A stretch of DNA of 64,000 nucleotides from Candidatus Leptofilum gracile (GTDB taxonomy: Bacteria > Chloroflexota > Anaerolineae > Promineifilales > Promineifilaceae), in contig JADJOJ010000010.1 in assembly GCA_016713825.1 (NCBI GenBank), positions 124,001-188,000 on the forward strand. The letters are read 5' to 3'. The notes beneath the pieces are model-generated. The model did not search any database. It saw nothing but the letters and a program-made list of their open reading frames with translations, and was not told the DNA's origin. Positions 49,989 through 58,670 of this stretch are shown here, piece after piece (within the stretch, counting starts at the first letter, position 1; every line of letters starts with the position of its first letter). A program made the translations under genes and the position numbers.

Positions 49989-51575
49989 TTAGACTTTGGG
50001 TCCAGCGTTGATGATCGCTTCGCTGCTGCCTTCTTTGTATTTGTCAAAGTTTTTGATAAACAGATTCGCCAACTTTTGCGCCTGTGCATCGTAAGCCGCT
50101 GCATCTTTCCAGGTGTTTTTGGGAATGAGCAGTTCGTCGGGCACGTTGGGGCAGGTGGTGGGCACGGCCAGGCCAAAAATCGGGTCTGTTTCGTAGGCAA
50201 CATTGTTTAAGGCCCCATTGTGAATGGCGTCGATGATGGCCCGGGTGTAAGACAACTTCATGCGCGAGCCAACGCCGTACGGGCCACCGGTCCAGCCGGT
50301 ATTTACCAACCAGGCAGACGCGCCGTGTTTAGCCATCTTTTCGGCTAACAGTTCCGCATATTTGCTGGGATGCCACACCATAAAAGCTGCGCCAAAGCAG
50401 GCCGAAAAGGTCGCTTGGGGTTCCGTAACGCCAACTTCGGTGCCAGCCACCTTGGCCGTGTAACCGCTGATGAAGTGGTACATCGCCTGTTCTGGCGTCA
50501 GTTTGCTCACGGGGGGCAGAACGCCAAAGGCATCGGCCGTCAGCAGGATAATGTGGCTGGGATGGCCACCAACGCAGGGGATTTTGGCATTGGGAATGTA
50601 TTCGATTGGGTACGCCGCCCGCGTGTTTTGGGTGATGGACGTATCTGTAAAGTCAACCTCGTGGGTGTAATCATCGTAGACAACGTTTTCTAAAACGGTG
50701 CCGAATTTGATCGCGCCAAAAATTTCTGGCTCTTTTTCGGCCGAAAGGTCGATAGCTTTGGCATAGCAGCCGCCTTCGATGTTGAACACACCTTCATCTG
50801 TCCAGCAATGCTCGTCGTCGCCGATCAGGTTGCGGTGTTCATCGGCGGAGAGGGTGGTTTTGCCGGTGCCCGAAAGGCCAAAGAAGATGGAGACGTCGCC
50901 GTCTTTGCCTTCATTGGCGGAGCAATGCATAGAGAGCACCCCTTTTTTGGGCATGATGTAGTTCATGACGGTAAAGATGCCTTTCTTCATTTCTCCGGCG
51001 TATTCGGTACCCAAAATGACCACTTCTTGCTGTTCGAAGGAGAGATCGACGCTGGTTTTGGAGGTCATGCCCATGGTGTACCGGTTGGCCGGGAACTGCC
51101 CGGCGTTTAAGACCACGTAGTCTGGTTCACCAAAGTTGGCCAGCTCTTCGGCTGTGGGGCGGATGAGCATATTCCACATGAACAGGGCGTGATACGGCCG
51201 TGTGCAAACAATTCGCACCTTTATCCGTTCTTTCTCGTCCCAGCCGGCAAAACCATCTACCACATAAAGCTTTTCGCGGGTGTTCAGGTAATCAATGGCC
51301 CGTTCCCGGTTGATTTCAAATGTGTGTTCATCAACGGCCACATTCACAGACCCCCACCAGACATCTTGTTCCGAATCTGAGTGTTTGACAATGCGCTTGT
51401 CGCTGGGGCTGCGGCCGGTTTTCTCACCGGAGCGCACCATAATGGCCCCGGAATCAGCGATGGCAGCTTCTGGCTCGTAGGTGAGTGCTTCCTGGTAAAG
51501 TTTAGCGGGTCGGGCATTGCGGACGATATTGGTGACCTCGATATTATGCTGTTTGAGTGAAAAACTGTTCGTCAA
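49989..51575 (-). CDS. pckA: Phosphoenolpyruvate carboxykinase (ATP)
   Basis: A 528-residue enzyme that converts oxaloacetate and ATP to phosphoenolpyruvate, CO2 and ADP at the entry to gluconeogenesis. FFGLSGTGKTTLSAD near 225-239 is the phosphate-binding loop. NRYTMGMTSKTSVDLSFEQQEVVILGTEYAGEMKKG and GPYGVGSRM are further family signatures. The start is TTG 51575 with GGGAGGT upstream. It is monocistronic, ended by a strong hairpin at 49935. Only one ACGGCCGT copy (51193) falls in this 1.6-kb gene. Confidence 0.96.
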   Translation of the reverse strand: MTNSFSLKQHNIEVTNIVRNARPAKLYQEALTYEPEAAIADSGAIMVRSGEKTGRSPSDKRIVKHSDSEQDVWWGSVNVAVDEHTFEINRERAIDYLNTREKLYVVDGFAGWDEKERIKVRIVCTRPYHALFMWNMLIRPTAEELANFGEPDYVVLNAGQFPANRYTMGMTSKTSVDLSFEQQEVVILGTEYAGEMKKGIFTVMNYIMPKKGVLSMHCSANEGKDGDVSIFFGLSGTGKTTLSADEHRNLIGDDEHCWTDEGVFNIEGGCYAKAIDLSAEKEPEIFGAIKFGTVLENVVYDDYTHEVDFTDTSITQNTRAAYPIEYIPNAKIPCVGGHPSHIILLTADAFGVLPPVSKLTPEQAMYHFISGYTAKVAGTEVGVTEPQATFSACFGAAFMVWHPSKYAELLAEKMAKHGASAWLVNTGWTGGPYGVGSRMKLSYTRAIIDAIHNGALNNVAYETDPIFGLAVPTTCPNVPDELLIPKNTWKDAAAYDAQAQKLANLFIKNFDKYKEGSSEAIINAGPKV

Positions 51576-51708
51576 GAGAGACCTCCCTTATGTACTGGGT
51601 TAATGATTGTTCTGTTTTTTTAGGAGCTGAAATCGCTATGGGACACTGGGAATTTCTGGCTGGGTTTGATGTTGATTGTGGGTTGCGGTTGCCAGATATG
51701 TCGGTGCC

Positions 51709-51714
51709 ATTATA
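51709..51714 (-). promoter_or_regulatory. -10 element TATAAT for pckA
   Basis: TATAAT on the minus strand predicts +1 near 51702 and a leader of about 127 nt before the TTG start. The -35 is poor. The leader shows no recognised riboswitch. The remainder of 51576-51901 shows no gene. Confidence 0.35.
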
Positions 51715-51889
51715 ACAAAAATTACCTGGATATTATGGCAAAAAGTAATGCTTATTCATAAACAAAACTCATGATGAACGGTTTTAGACTGCTGAAAATT
51801 TCTGTGCGGCTGTGATTTTCTTCGCATAAAACTGCAAAAGCTTACCTGCTTTCACATGAGGTACAATTTTGCGTTTTGGGGTTTCTGGT

Positions 51890-51902
51890 TAAACTAGATT
51901 CA
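51890..51902 (+). promoter_or_regulatory. TAAACT with leaderless start of coaBC
   Basis: TAAACT 51890-51895 predicts +1 at 51902, the A of the ATG. No Shine-Dalgarno is present. Confidence 0.45.
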
Positions 51903-53131
51903 TGAGCAAAATTAGTTTGTTAGATGGAAAACACATTTTGTTAGGTGTAACTGGCTCGATTGCCTGTTACAAAGCGGTTGATCTGGCGTCTAAATTGACG
52001 CAGGCGGGCGCTGTGGTGGATGTGATTTTGAGTGAAGGTGCGCAGCAGTTTGTGACGCCGCTGACGTTTCGCTCGGTGACGGGACGGCCGTCTTTCACCG
52101 ATATGTGGAGCCTGGATGACCACGTGCGGCACGTGGGGCTGGGCGAGAATGCCGATCTGTTTGTCATTGCCCCCGCCACGGCACACACCATTGCCAAGCT
52201 GGCGCACGGTTTGGCCGACAACCTGCTGACGGTGACGGCACTGGCCGCTCGCTGCCCCATCCTCATCGCTCCGGCGATGGACGGCGGCATGTACCAGCAT
52301 CCCGCCACGCAGGCCAACGTCGCCACGCTGCGCCAGCGCGGCATCCAGATGGCTGGCCCCGCCGAGGGGCGCATGGCGTCTGGCCTCTCTGGCCTGGGGC
52401 GGATGGTGGAGCCAGCCGATTTGCTGGGCTTTGTGCGGCAGGCGCTGGCGGCAGGTGGCCCACTGGCGGGGCGCAAGGTGGTGGTTTCTACCGGCCCCAC
52501 GCGGGAGCCGCTGGACCCGGTGCGCTTCATCAGCAACCGCTCGACGGGCAAGCAGGGGCTGGCGGTGGCCCAGGTGGCGCTGGACGCGGGTGCGGATGTG
52601 ACGGTGGTGCATGGCCCTGTTTCTGAACCGATTCCGTTTGGGGCAACGGCCGTTTCTGTGCAAACGACCGAGGAGATGGGGGACGCGGTGCTGGAAGCTT
52701 GCAAGGATGCCGATGCGCTGTTTATGGTGGCGGCCGTGGCCGATTTTCGGCCCAACACCCAGTCGGACAAAAAAATTAAGAAGACAGATGAGCAGTGGGG
52801 GTTGGCGATTGGCCTGGAAGTGACGCTGGATATTTTAAGCGCCGTTAAAACCCGGCGCGACAAATCTGGCTTCCCCCGCATGGTGCTGGGCTTTGCCGCC
52901 GAAACGCACAATGCGTTTGAATACGGCCGTGACAAACTGCTCCGCAAAGGGCTCAACTTTATCGCCGTGAACGATGTGATGGACCAGGGTGCAGGTTTTG
53001 AGGTGGACACGAATAAGGTGCTGCTGCTCAGTTCGGCGGGTGTGGTGGAAGAGATACCGCTGCAAAGCAAAACGGCCGTTGCCGAACGGCTGGTGCATCA
53101 TGTGGCCAGGAGTCTTAACGGTGATCGGTAA
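51902..53131 (+). CDS. coaBC: Bifunctional phosphopantothenoylcysteine decarboxylase/phosphopantothenate-cysteine ligase
   Basis: A 409-residue CoA-biosynthesis enzyme. Residues 1-182 are the FMN-dependent CoaC half (GVTGSIACYKAVDL, catalytic His77 in HVRHVGL). Residues 186-405 are the CoaB ligase half (STGPTREPLDPVRFISNRSTGKQG, AAVADFRP, KIKK). The canonical PxMNxxM reads PAMDGGM, and LACGxxGxGRM reads MASGLSGLGRM, so the catalytic Asn and Cys of the E. coli enzyme are Asp and Ser here. The stop lies in the first word of a CGGTAA repeat. The overall family is certain. Confidence 0.95.
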   Translation: MSKISLLDGKHILLGVTGSIACYKAVDLASKLTQAGAVVDVILSEGAQQFVTPLTFRSVTGRPSFTDMWSLDDHVRHVGLGENADLFVIAPATAHTIAKLAHGLADNLLTVTALAARCPILIAPAMDGGMYQHPATQANVATLRQRGIQMAGPAEGRMASGLSGLGRMVEPADLLGFVRQALAAGGPLAGRKVVVSTGPTREPLDPVRFISNRSTGKQGLAVAQVALDAGADVTVVHGPVSEPIPFGATAVSVQTTEEMGDAVLEACKDADALFMVAAVADFRPNTQSDKKIKKTDEQWGLAIGLEVTLDILSAVKTRRDKSGFPRMVLGFAAETHNAFEYGRDKLLRKGLNFIAVNDVMDQGAGFEVDTNKVLLLSSAGVVEEIPLQSKTAVAERLVHHVARSLNGDR

Positions 53132-53205
53132 ACGGTAATCAGTAAACGGTAATTGGTGGTCTGTTTCTTGACCGATAACGGATAACCGATTACCGATAAC
53201 GGAAA
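53118..53205. repeat. Family F tandem-inverted repeat (CGGTAAACGGTAATC)
   Basis: Left words CGGTAAACGGTAATCAGTAA; right words ACCGATAACGGATAACCGAT (in part). The left arm supplies the coaBC stop codon. A single-arm relative starts at 9476. Confidence 0.85.
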
Positions 53206-53209
53206 AAGA

Positions 53210-53575
53210 ATGGATCGCGTACAGCTACGAGAAGATATACTAACGGTTTTTAATTTAGAAGAGTTTCAGGCGTTGTGCCGCCGGTTGGGGCTGGCTTATG
53301 ACCAGCTGCGGGGCAAATCGCAGCGGGACAAAGCGGCTTTGCTCATTGGTACGATGGAGCGAAACGGCCGTCTCCCCGAACTCGTGCAAGAAATGGTGCG
53401 AGAACGGCCGCATTTGGAAGCCACCTACGGGGCCTACATCGCCATCGAAGCGGCCGCGCCGGAAGATCCGCTGAGCTGGCTGGACCGGCTGGCGCAGGGC
53501 GAAGGCCCGGCCATCGAAGAGCCACCCACCATGCGCTGGAAAACGGAAATTTACGAGGAAAAAGGAAATGAGTAA
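53210..53575 (+). CDS. Effector-associated / bacterial death-like domain protein
   Basis: A 121-residue soluble protein. Residues 4-70 match the bacterial death-like/effector-associated-domain pattern: LREDILTVFNLEEFQALCRRL, then GLAYDQLRGKSQRDKAALLIG, then NGRLPELVQEMVRERP. These six-helix modules, described from NTPase and caspase-type conflict systems, bring effectors and sensors together by like-with-like binding. Here the domain stands alone with a short acidic, Trp-containing tail and no effector. ATG 53210 has GGAAAAAG upstream. It overlaps DUF423 by 8 nt. The family number (EAD7-like) is from memory and uncertain. Confidence 0.68.
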   Translation: MDRVQLREDILTVFNLEEFQALCRRLGLAYDQLRGKSQRDKAALLIGTMERNGRLPELVQEMVRERPHLEATYGAYIAIEAAAPEDPLSWLDRLAQGEGPAIEEPPTMRWKTEIYEEKGNE

Positions 53576-53942
53576 GATTTTTGTTATTATCGGCTCAGTT
53601 TTGATGATGCTGGGTGTGGGTGCCGGGGCGTTTGGGGCGCACGGGCTGAGCAGCTATTTTGAACGATTTCCCAATTTGGCCGGGACGTATGAAACGGCCG
53701 TACGCTACCACATTTATCACGCCCTCGGCCTCTTTATCGCCGCCTGGCTGGCCGATAAATACCCGGTAAGCCTCACCACCTGGGGCGGTTACCTGCTGCT
53801 GGCGGGCGTCATCATCTTTTCTGGCAGTTTGTACCTGCTGGTTTTCACCCGCCAAAGCTGGCTGGGAGCCATCACCCCCATCGGCGGCGTCGCTTTCATT
53901 GCCGGTTGGGGCTGTCTGGCCCTGGCTGCCTGGCGCGGTTAA
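53568..53942 (+). CDS. DUF423 family membrane protein
   Basis: 124 residues with four membrane helices, of the DUF423/YgdD family. LGVGAGAFGAHGL near the N-terminus, TAVRYHIYHALGL in the middle and PIGGVAFIAGWGCLALA at the end are diagnostic. Function unknown; members occur widely as small inner-membrane proteins. The start overlaps the end of the effector-associated-domain gene by 8 nt, a coupling that could be coincidental compaction. A family E repeat follows directly after the stop. Confidence 0.9.
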   Translation: MSKIFVIIGSVLMMLGVGAGAFGAHGLSSYFERFPNLAGTYETAVRYHIYHALGLFIAAWLADKYPVSLTTWGGYLLLAGVIIFSGSLYLLVFTRQSWLGAITPIGGVAFIAGWGCLALAAWRG

Positions 53943-53944
53943 AA

Positions 53945-54046
53945 GTAACGAGTAGGCGAGTATGCAAGTGGGCCAGTAGGCGAGTGTTCCAATAGCGGGT
54001 GGCTACCACTCGCAAACTCGCACACCTGCACACCTGCACACTTAAA
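53945..54046. repeat. Family E tandem-inverted repeat (GAGTAGGCGAGTATGCAAGT)
   Basis: The left arm repeats AGTAGGCGAGT and GCAAGTGGGCCAGTAGGCGA. The right arm repeats CACTCGCAAACTCGCACACC and TGCACACCTGCACACTT. It separates DUF423 from the rhodanese gene. Confidence 0.8.
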
Positions 54047-54057
54047 AAGGAACAATC

Positions 54058-54414
54058 ATGAACCCCTACGGAGTCCCCGGCCTTTCCGCACAGGAACTGG
54101 CTGTAAAACTGAAAAATGGCGATAAATTCATCCTGCTGGATGTACGCGAACCGCTTGAATTAACTTACGCAAATTTAGGCGGCCGTGCCTTGCTGGCCCC
54201 ACTCAGCGAATTGGCCCAGCAAGGTCCCGATGCCCTGCCCGACGACGTAACGGCCGATAAAAACGCCGAAATCGTGGTGATGTGCCATCACGGCAACCGC
54301 AGCGCCCAGGTAACGGCCTGGCTGCTGCAGCAAGGCTGGGCCAATGTCCTCAACCTGGATGGCGGCATCGACGCCTACGCCGCCATCGTGGATCCCTCGG
54401 TGGGTCGGTACTAA
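54058..54414 (+). CDS. Rhodanese-like single-domain sulfurtransferase
   Basis: A 118-residue single rhodanese domain. LSAQELAVKLKNGDKFILLDVREPLEL is the N-terminal signature, and the persulfide loop is CHHGNRS near residues 82-88 with the catalytic Cys82. NLDGGIDAYA ends the domain. It transfers sulfane sulfur to thiols or cyanide-like acceptors in the cytoplasm. AAAGGAAC precedes ATG 54058. It is similar to GlpE/PspE-type proteins; partner unknown. Confidence 0.9.
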   Translation: MNPYGVPGLSAQELAVKLKNGDKFILLDVREPLELTYANLGGRALLAPLSELAQQGPDALPDDVTADKNAEIVVMCHHGNRSAQVTAWLLQQGWANVLNLDGGIDAYAAIVDPSVGRY

Positions 54415-54496
54415 TCTACTTACCCCGCACTTTGGCTGCGCGAAAATTCAAAACCGTTGTATGGTAGAATGGCTTCACACATCACGTTTAGGAATC

Positions 54497-54570
54497 GGGC
54501 ACAGATGTGACGGATGATACGGATAACAAGCAGAATTCGTTGAATCCGTAGTATCCGTGTCCCATTTCTC
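54497..54570. repeat. Family A-related tandem-inverted repeat (GACGGATGATACGGATAAC)
   Basis: TGTGACGGATGATACGGATA and AATCCGTAGTATCCGTGTCC arms flank an A/T loop. It lies between the rhodanese and mvaB genes. Confidence 0.8.
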
Positions 54571-54641
54571 TTTTTAAACGGATAGGTTCCCGCAGGTTGT
54601 TCCCCCACACCAGCCTGCACAAGTCAACGGTATAGGTAGCC

Positions 54642-55568
54642 ATGTCAGAATCCCTGAAGATTTATGAGGTTGGCCCGCGTGATGGTTTACAAAACGAAGC
54701 CAATCTGATTAACACAACCCAAAAGAAGGCACTGGTAGATGGATTGGTGGCCGCTGGCTTGCAGCACATCGAGCTGACCAGTTTTGTGCACCCCCAGGCG
54801 GTGCCGCAGATGGCGGATGCGGATGAGGTGATGGCGTACGGCCGTTCCCACCATCCCCAAACCGATTTCATTGGCCTCGTCTTTAACCAGCGGGGCTACG
54901 ACCGGGCGCTGGCCGCAGGCTGCCGGGCGATGGCCTTTGGTGTGTCCGTGAGCGAAACGTTTAGCCAGAAGAACACGCGCATGTCCTCCGAACGCGCCTA
55001 CGAGATTACCCGCGACCTGATGGCCCAGGCCCGCCGCAACGGCATCTGGACGCGCATTTACGTAATGACCGCCTGGGTGTGCCCTTTCGAGGGCAACACG
55101 CCGCCCTTCCGCACCATCGCCCTGGCCGAGCGGCTGTGGCAGCTAGAGCCAGACGAGCTGGCGATTGCTGACACCATCGGCCATGCCAACCCGCTAGACG
55201 TAGGCCACCTGATGGAAAACCTGGGGCGGCGGCTGGCGATGCCCAAGCTGGCCGTCCACCTGCACGATACGCAGGCGATGGGGCTGGCCAACGCCACCAC
55301 GGCGCTGCAAGCGGGTGTGCGTATTTTTGACAGCAGCGTGGGCGGCCTGGGCGGCTGTCCGTTTGCCCCCGGCGCGGCAGGCAACCTGGCTACGGAGGAT
55401 TTGGTCTTTTTGGCGTACAAAATGGGGCTGGGCACGGGCGTGGATTTTGCCCGATTGTGGGATGTTGTGTATCAAATTGAGGCTTATGTGGGACGGCCGA
55501 TTGGCGGCCGGATTCGGCAGTGGTGGGAAAGCCAGTGCGCCCAGGAGCCTACTGTGGCATTTAGGTAG
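54642..55568 (+). CDS. mvaB: Hydroxymethylglutaryl-CoA lyase
   Basis: A 308-residue TIM-barrel enzyme that cleaves HMG-CoA to acetyl-CoA and acetoacetate, the last step of leucine breakdown. YEVGPRDGLQNE (9-20) is the metal/substrate motif, SFVHPQAVPQMADADEV follows, and GLGGCPFAPGAAGNLATED (about 241-259) is the family signature with the active-site Cys. ATG 54642 follows a short A/T leader. Its last base is shared with the first base of the GTG start of aat. No other leucine-degradation gene is near, but an acyl-CoA dehydrogenase lies 7.4 kb downstream. Confidence 0.95.
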   Translation: MSESLKIYEVGPRDGLQNEANLINTTQKKALVDGLVAAGLQHIELTSFVHPQAVPQMADADEVMAYGRSHHPQTDFIGLVFNQRGYDRALAAGCRAMAFGVSVSETFSQKNTRMSSERAYEITRDLMAQARRNGIWTRIYVMTAWVCPFEGNTPPFRTIALAERLWQLEPDELAIADTIGHANPLDVGHLMENLGRRLAMPKLAVHLHDTQAMGLANATTALQAGVRIFDSSVGGLGGCPFAPGAAGNLATEDLVFLAYKMGLGTGVDFARLWDVVYQIEAYVGRPIGGRIRQWWESQCAQEPTVAFR

Positions 55569-56158
55569 TGGACAGCTTTCTTTCACCACAAACGTTGCTT
55601 TCGGCGTACTGCCAGGGCGTTTTCCCGATGGCGCATGAAGACGGCCGTATCTACTGGTACGATCCCGACCCCAGAGCTATCATTCCACTGGATCGTTTCC
55701 ATGTTTCCCGTTCCCTCCGCCGCACCATTCAGCAGCAGATCTTTGACATTCGCCTAGATGGGGCATTTACGGCCGTAATGGAAGCGTGTGCGGCTCCAGG
55801 AGTTGGTCGTGAAGAGACCTGGATTAGCGAAGACCTCATCCAAGCGTACACGCGGCTGCACCGGCTGGGCTTTGCCCACAGTGTGGAAGCGTGGCGGGAT
55901 GGCGAACTGGTTGGCGGTTTGTACGGTGTGGCCATCGGCGGTTTTTTTGCTGGGGAAAGCATGTTCAGCCGGGAGCGGGACAGCAGCAAGGTGGCGCTGG
56001 CTTTTTTGGTAGCCCATCTCAATGAACGCAAATTTAGCCTGCTAGATACCCAATTCATGACTGAGCATCTGCGCCACTTCGGCGCGATTGAAATTCCGGC
56101 GGCGGCTTACAAATTGAAATTGAGCCGGGCGCTCTTGCAATCCGTCACCTTCCGTTAA
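55568..56158 (+). CDS. aat: Leucyl/phenylalanyl-tRNA-protein transferase
   Basis: 196 residues. It attaches Leu or Phe from tRNA to N-terminal Arg/Lys of proteins, marking them for ClpAP. The family signature is YCQGVFPMAHEDGRIYWYDPDPRAIIPLD (about 14-42), with AHSVEAWRDGELVGGLYGVAIGGFFAGESMFSRERDSSKVAL in the centre and LDTQFMTEHLRHFGA near the end. The start GTG at 55568 overlaps the mvaB stop by one base, so it is translationally coupled to mvaB. Length is slightly below the E. coli enzyme (234), as in many short orthologues. Confidence 0.94.
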   Translation: MDSFLSPQTLLSAYCQGVFPMAHEDGRIYWYDPDPRAIIPLDRFHVSRSLRRTIQQQIFDIRLDGAFTAVMEACAAPGVGREETWISEDLIQAYTRLHRLGFAHSVEAWRDGELVGGLYGVAIGGFFAGESMFSRERDSSKVALAFLVAHLNERKFSLLDTQFMTEHLRHFGAIEIPAAAYKLKLSRALLQSVTFR

Positions 56159-56175
56159 CACCCTGAATGAAACCC

Positions 56176-56374
56176 GTAGGTCGGATTGCCAATCCGACCC
56201 ACATTGACGAAGGAAATTTCATGGGTTGGCGCACCACCATGAATGAAAAATTAGCTGATTGGCGCATGCATGCGCATGCAGATTGGCGCAGATTGCGCAC
56301 AGATTTTAATCCGCGTGAATCCGCATAATCCGCGGCCTATTTTCCAAGAAGTCGGATTGCCAATCCGACCTACA
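56176..56374. repeat. GTCGGATTGCCAATCCGAC palindromes flanking a family A-type element
   Basis: GTCGGATTGCCAATCCGAC occurs at about 56181-56199 and again at about 56351-56369 (preceded by AA). Between them are GATTGGCGCATGCATGCGCA and AATCCGCGTGAATCCGCATA words. They are REP-like palindromes upstream of prs. Confidence 0.8.
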
Positions 56375-56391
56375 TCTATGAAGGAGGAGAG

Positions 56392-57372
56392 ATGGAGAAT
56401 AATTTAGATCCCAATGACGTGCGGCTGTTTAGCGGCAGTTCCAATATTCCCCTGGCCAAAAAGATTGGCGAGCATTTGGGCATTCCCCTGGATGATACAA
56501 AGTTTGGCCGATTTAGTAACGACAACCTGTTTGTGCAGCTGGGTGCCAGCGTGCGCGGCCGTATCGTCTACATTGTGCAATCGCTGACGACGCCGGTGAG
56601 CGATCACCTGGTGGAGCTGCTGATGATGTTGGACATTGCCAAAAGCGCGGCGGCCAAAGAGATTCATGCCATTATTCCCTACTTTTCTTATGCCCGCTCC
56701 GACAAAAAAGATGCGCCGCGCATCTCCATTACGGCGCGGCTGATTGCTGATTTGTTGAGCACCGCCGGGGCGACGCATGTGATGACGATGACGCTGCACT
56801 CGCCGCAGGTACATGGCTTTTTTAGCATTCCCGCCGACCCGCTGACGGCGCGGATGACGCTAGAGCAGTTTATTCGGCAACGGCCGTTAGACCCCGATCG
56901 TGATGTTGTTGTTGCTCCAGACATGGGCCGCGCCAAGCCCGCAGCCCGCTTTGCCGATGGGCTGGGCCTGCCCATCGCCTCCGCCGACAAAACGCGCATC
57001 TCCGACACCGAGGTGAAGATTGGCGGCCTGATTGGGCGGCAGGTGAAGGGGTTCAAACACGCCTACGTGTACGACGACGAGATTGCCACCGCTGGTTCGG
57101 TGGTGGAGCTGAGCGAGGTGCTGGTAGAAAGCGGCATCGAGGAGATTTCGCTCATTTGTACCCACGGCCTGTTCCTGGGGCCAGCCGTCGAGCGCATCAA
57201 ATCTATTCCGCAGATTAAAGAGGTGATTACCACAGATACGGTGGAACGGCCGCTTGAACGCCGTCCACCCAACCTCACCGTGCTTTCCGTCGGCAACGTC
57301 TTTGCCGAAGCGATTCGCCAAAACTACCAGCGCCGCTCCATCGGCGAGCTGTTTGAAGGCATGGAAACATGA
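56392..57372 (+). CDS. prs: Ribose-phosphate pyrophosphokinase
   Basis: A 326-residue enzyme that makes PRPP from ribose 5-phosphate and ATP. The N-terminal LFSGSSNIPLAKKIGEHLGI and KFGRFSNDNLFVQL are standard. DVVVAPDMGRAKPAARFAD is the flexible ATP/PRPP loop. YVYDDEIATAGSVVEL is the PRPP-binding motif, in a variant of the usual DDxIDTAGT. GAAGGAGGAGAG gives a strong ribosome site for ATG 56392. It is single, between repeats. Confidence 0.95.
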   Translation: MENNLDPNDVRLFSGSSNIPLAKKIGEHLGIPLDDTKFGRFSNDNLFVQLGASVRGRIVYIVQSLTTPVSDHLVELLMMLDIAKSAAAKEIHAIIPYFSYARSDKKDAPRISITARLIADLLSTAGATHVMTMTLHSPQVHGFFSIPADPLTARMTLEQFIRQRPLDPDRDVVVAPDMGRAKPAARFADGLGLPIASADKTRISDTEVKIGGLIGRQVKGFKHAYVYDDEIATAGSVVELSEVLVESGIEEISLICTHGLFLGPAVERIKSIPQIKEVITTDTVERPLERRPPNLTVLSVGNVFAEAIRQNYQRRSIGELFEGMET

Positions 57373-57375
57373 AAT

Positions 57376-57522
57376 GAGGGGTGGTGGCTAGTGGCTAGTT
57401 TAGCTACCAGCCACTAGCCACCAAAACTAAGTGATTGGAAAAAAGTTTTCAAAATTCTTTATCAACAGATTTCGCAGATTAGACAGATTTTTTCCTCTAA
57501 ATCTGTGAAATCTTTGATGATT
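57376..57522. repeat. Family G and family H tandem-inverted repeats
   Basis: 57378-57425: GGTGGTGGCTAGTGGCTAGT and CAGCCACTAGCCACCA arms. 57463-57520: AACAGATTTCGCAGATTAGA and AAATCTGTGAAATCTTTG arms. They lie in succession between prs and the hydrolase gene. Confidence 0.88.
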
Positions 57523-57584
57523 ATTTTTCAAAAACTTTCTGCACTTTACTTAACAACAAACCACTAATAAACTGGAGAAAAAAG

Positions 57585-58403
57585 ATGAGTGAAGAACACG
57601 ACGAAGATTTTGTGATGGCCTTTCAGGATTCCTGTGATCGGCCAACATTGTTGTTAATCCACGGCTTTCCCTTGAGCAGCCAGATGTGGGAGCCGCAGCT
57701 GGATGATTTGGCCGAATTTGTGCGCGTCATTGCCCCGGATTTGCGCGGCCACGGCCAGTCGGACAGCGTGCCGGGGCCGTACACCATCGCCCAATTGGCG
57801 GATGATTGCGCCGATTTGTTGGATCATCTGAATGTGGTGACGCCGTTTGTGGTGTGTGGCCTCTCGATGGGGGGCTACATCGCTCTGGAGCTTTACCGCC
57901 GCTACCCGGAGCTTGTGGCTGGGCTGATTTTGGCCGCCACCCGTGCCGGAGCCGATTCGCCAGAGGGCAAGGCGGGTCGGGATAAGGCGGCTGAGCTGGC
58001 TAAAAATGAGGGGGCAACGGCCGTTTCCGCCCAAATGCTGCCCAAAATGTTGGCCCCCAGCAGCTACGAAGACGACGAAGAACTGGTAGAGTTCGTCGAA
58101 GACGTGATGAGCGGCGCCTCGCTCAACGGTGTGGTGGGTGCGTTGGCCGCCATGCGCGACCGCGTGGATTCCACCCCCACGCTCGGCGACATTCAGGTCC
58201 CCGTCCTCATCCTCCACGGCGCGGATGACCAGCTGATCCCTGTTTCCGAGGCGGACGCCATGTACAAGGCGATCCCCAATGCGGAACTGGTCGTCATCCC
58301 CGACGCGGGCCACCTGCCCAACCTGGAGCAGCCAGACATCTTCAACGACGCCGTGATTGATTTCCTTGAAGATCTGTTTGGCGACGATGATGAAGATGAG
58401 TAG
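57585..58403 (+). CDS. Alpha/beta-fold hydrolase
   Basis: 272 residues. The nucleophile elbow GLSMGGY gives a Ser near residue 92. The oxyanion motif HGFPLSS is near the start, the acid lies in LILHGADDQLIP, and the His in DAGHLPNLEQP. It ends in a run of acidic residues DDDEDE. It is similar to haloalkane-dehalogenase/hydrolase-type proteins with an alpha cap; substrate unknown. GGAG precedes ATG 57585. The stop is directly followed by a GGGGTGA tandem run. Confidence 0.9.
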   Translation: MSEEHDEDFVMAFQDSCDRPTLLLIHGFPLSSQMWEPQLDDLAEFVRVIAPDLRGHGQSDSVPGPYTIAQLADDCADLLDHLNVVTPFVVCGLSMGGYIALELYRRYPELVAGLILAATRAGADSPEGKAGRDKAAELAKNEGATAVSAQMLPKMLAPSSYEDDEELVEFVEDVMSGASLNGVVGALAAMRDRVDSTPTLGDIQVPVLILHGADDQLIPVSEADAMYKAIPNAELVVIPDAGHLPNLEQPDIFNDAVIDFLEDLFGDDDEDE

Positions 58404-58404
58404 G

Positions 58405-58566
58405 TGACGGGGTGACAAGGTGAAGGGGTGAGGGGGTGAGGGGGTGAACGGCCGTTTCCCTCCCAAACCTCCGCCGCTTATCTCACCAATTTTACTTGTC
58501 ATGCTGAACGCAGTGAAGTATCCCAACCAAGTTGAACGGGATTCTTCATTGCGCTTCGCTTTCTTG
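58405..58566. repeat. GGGGTGA tandem run and CATGCTGAACGCAGTGAAG element
   Basis: 58405-58450 has five to six GGGGTGA-like words starting at the hydrolase stop. 58499-58566 holds CATGCTGAACGCAGTGAAG and GATTCTTCATTGCGCTTCG arms, a type seen dispersed in many bacterial genomes. Confidence 0.75.
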
Positions 58567-58670
58567 GCCGGGATGCATTATGGGTGAGCGAAAATTGTTC
58601 CCATCCAACTTATGCAAAAATCTGGCAGGACAAAGTAAGCGGCGCAGTCAGAGTTTGAGCCACAGCCGAG

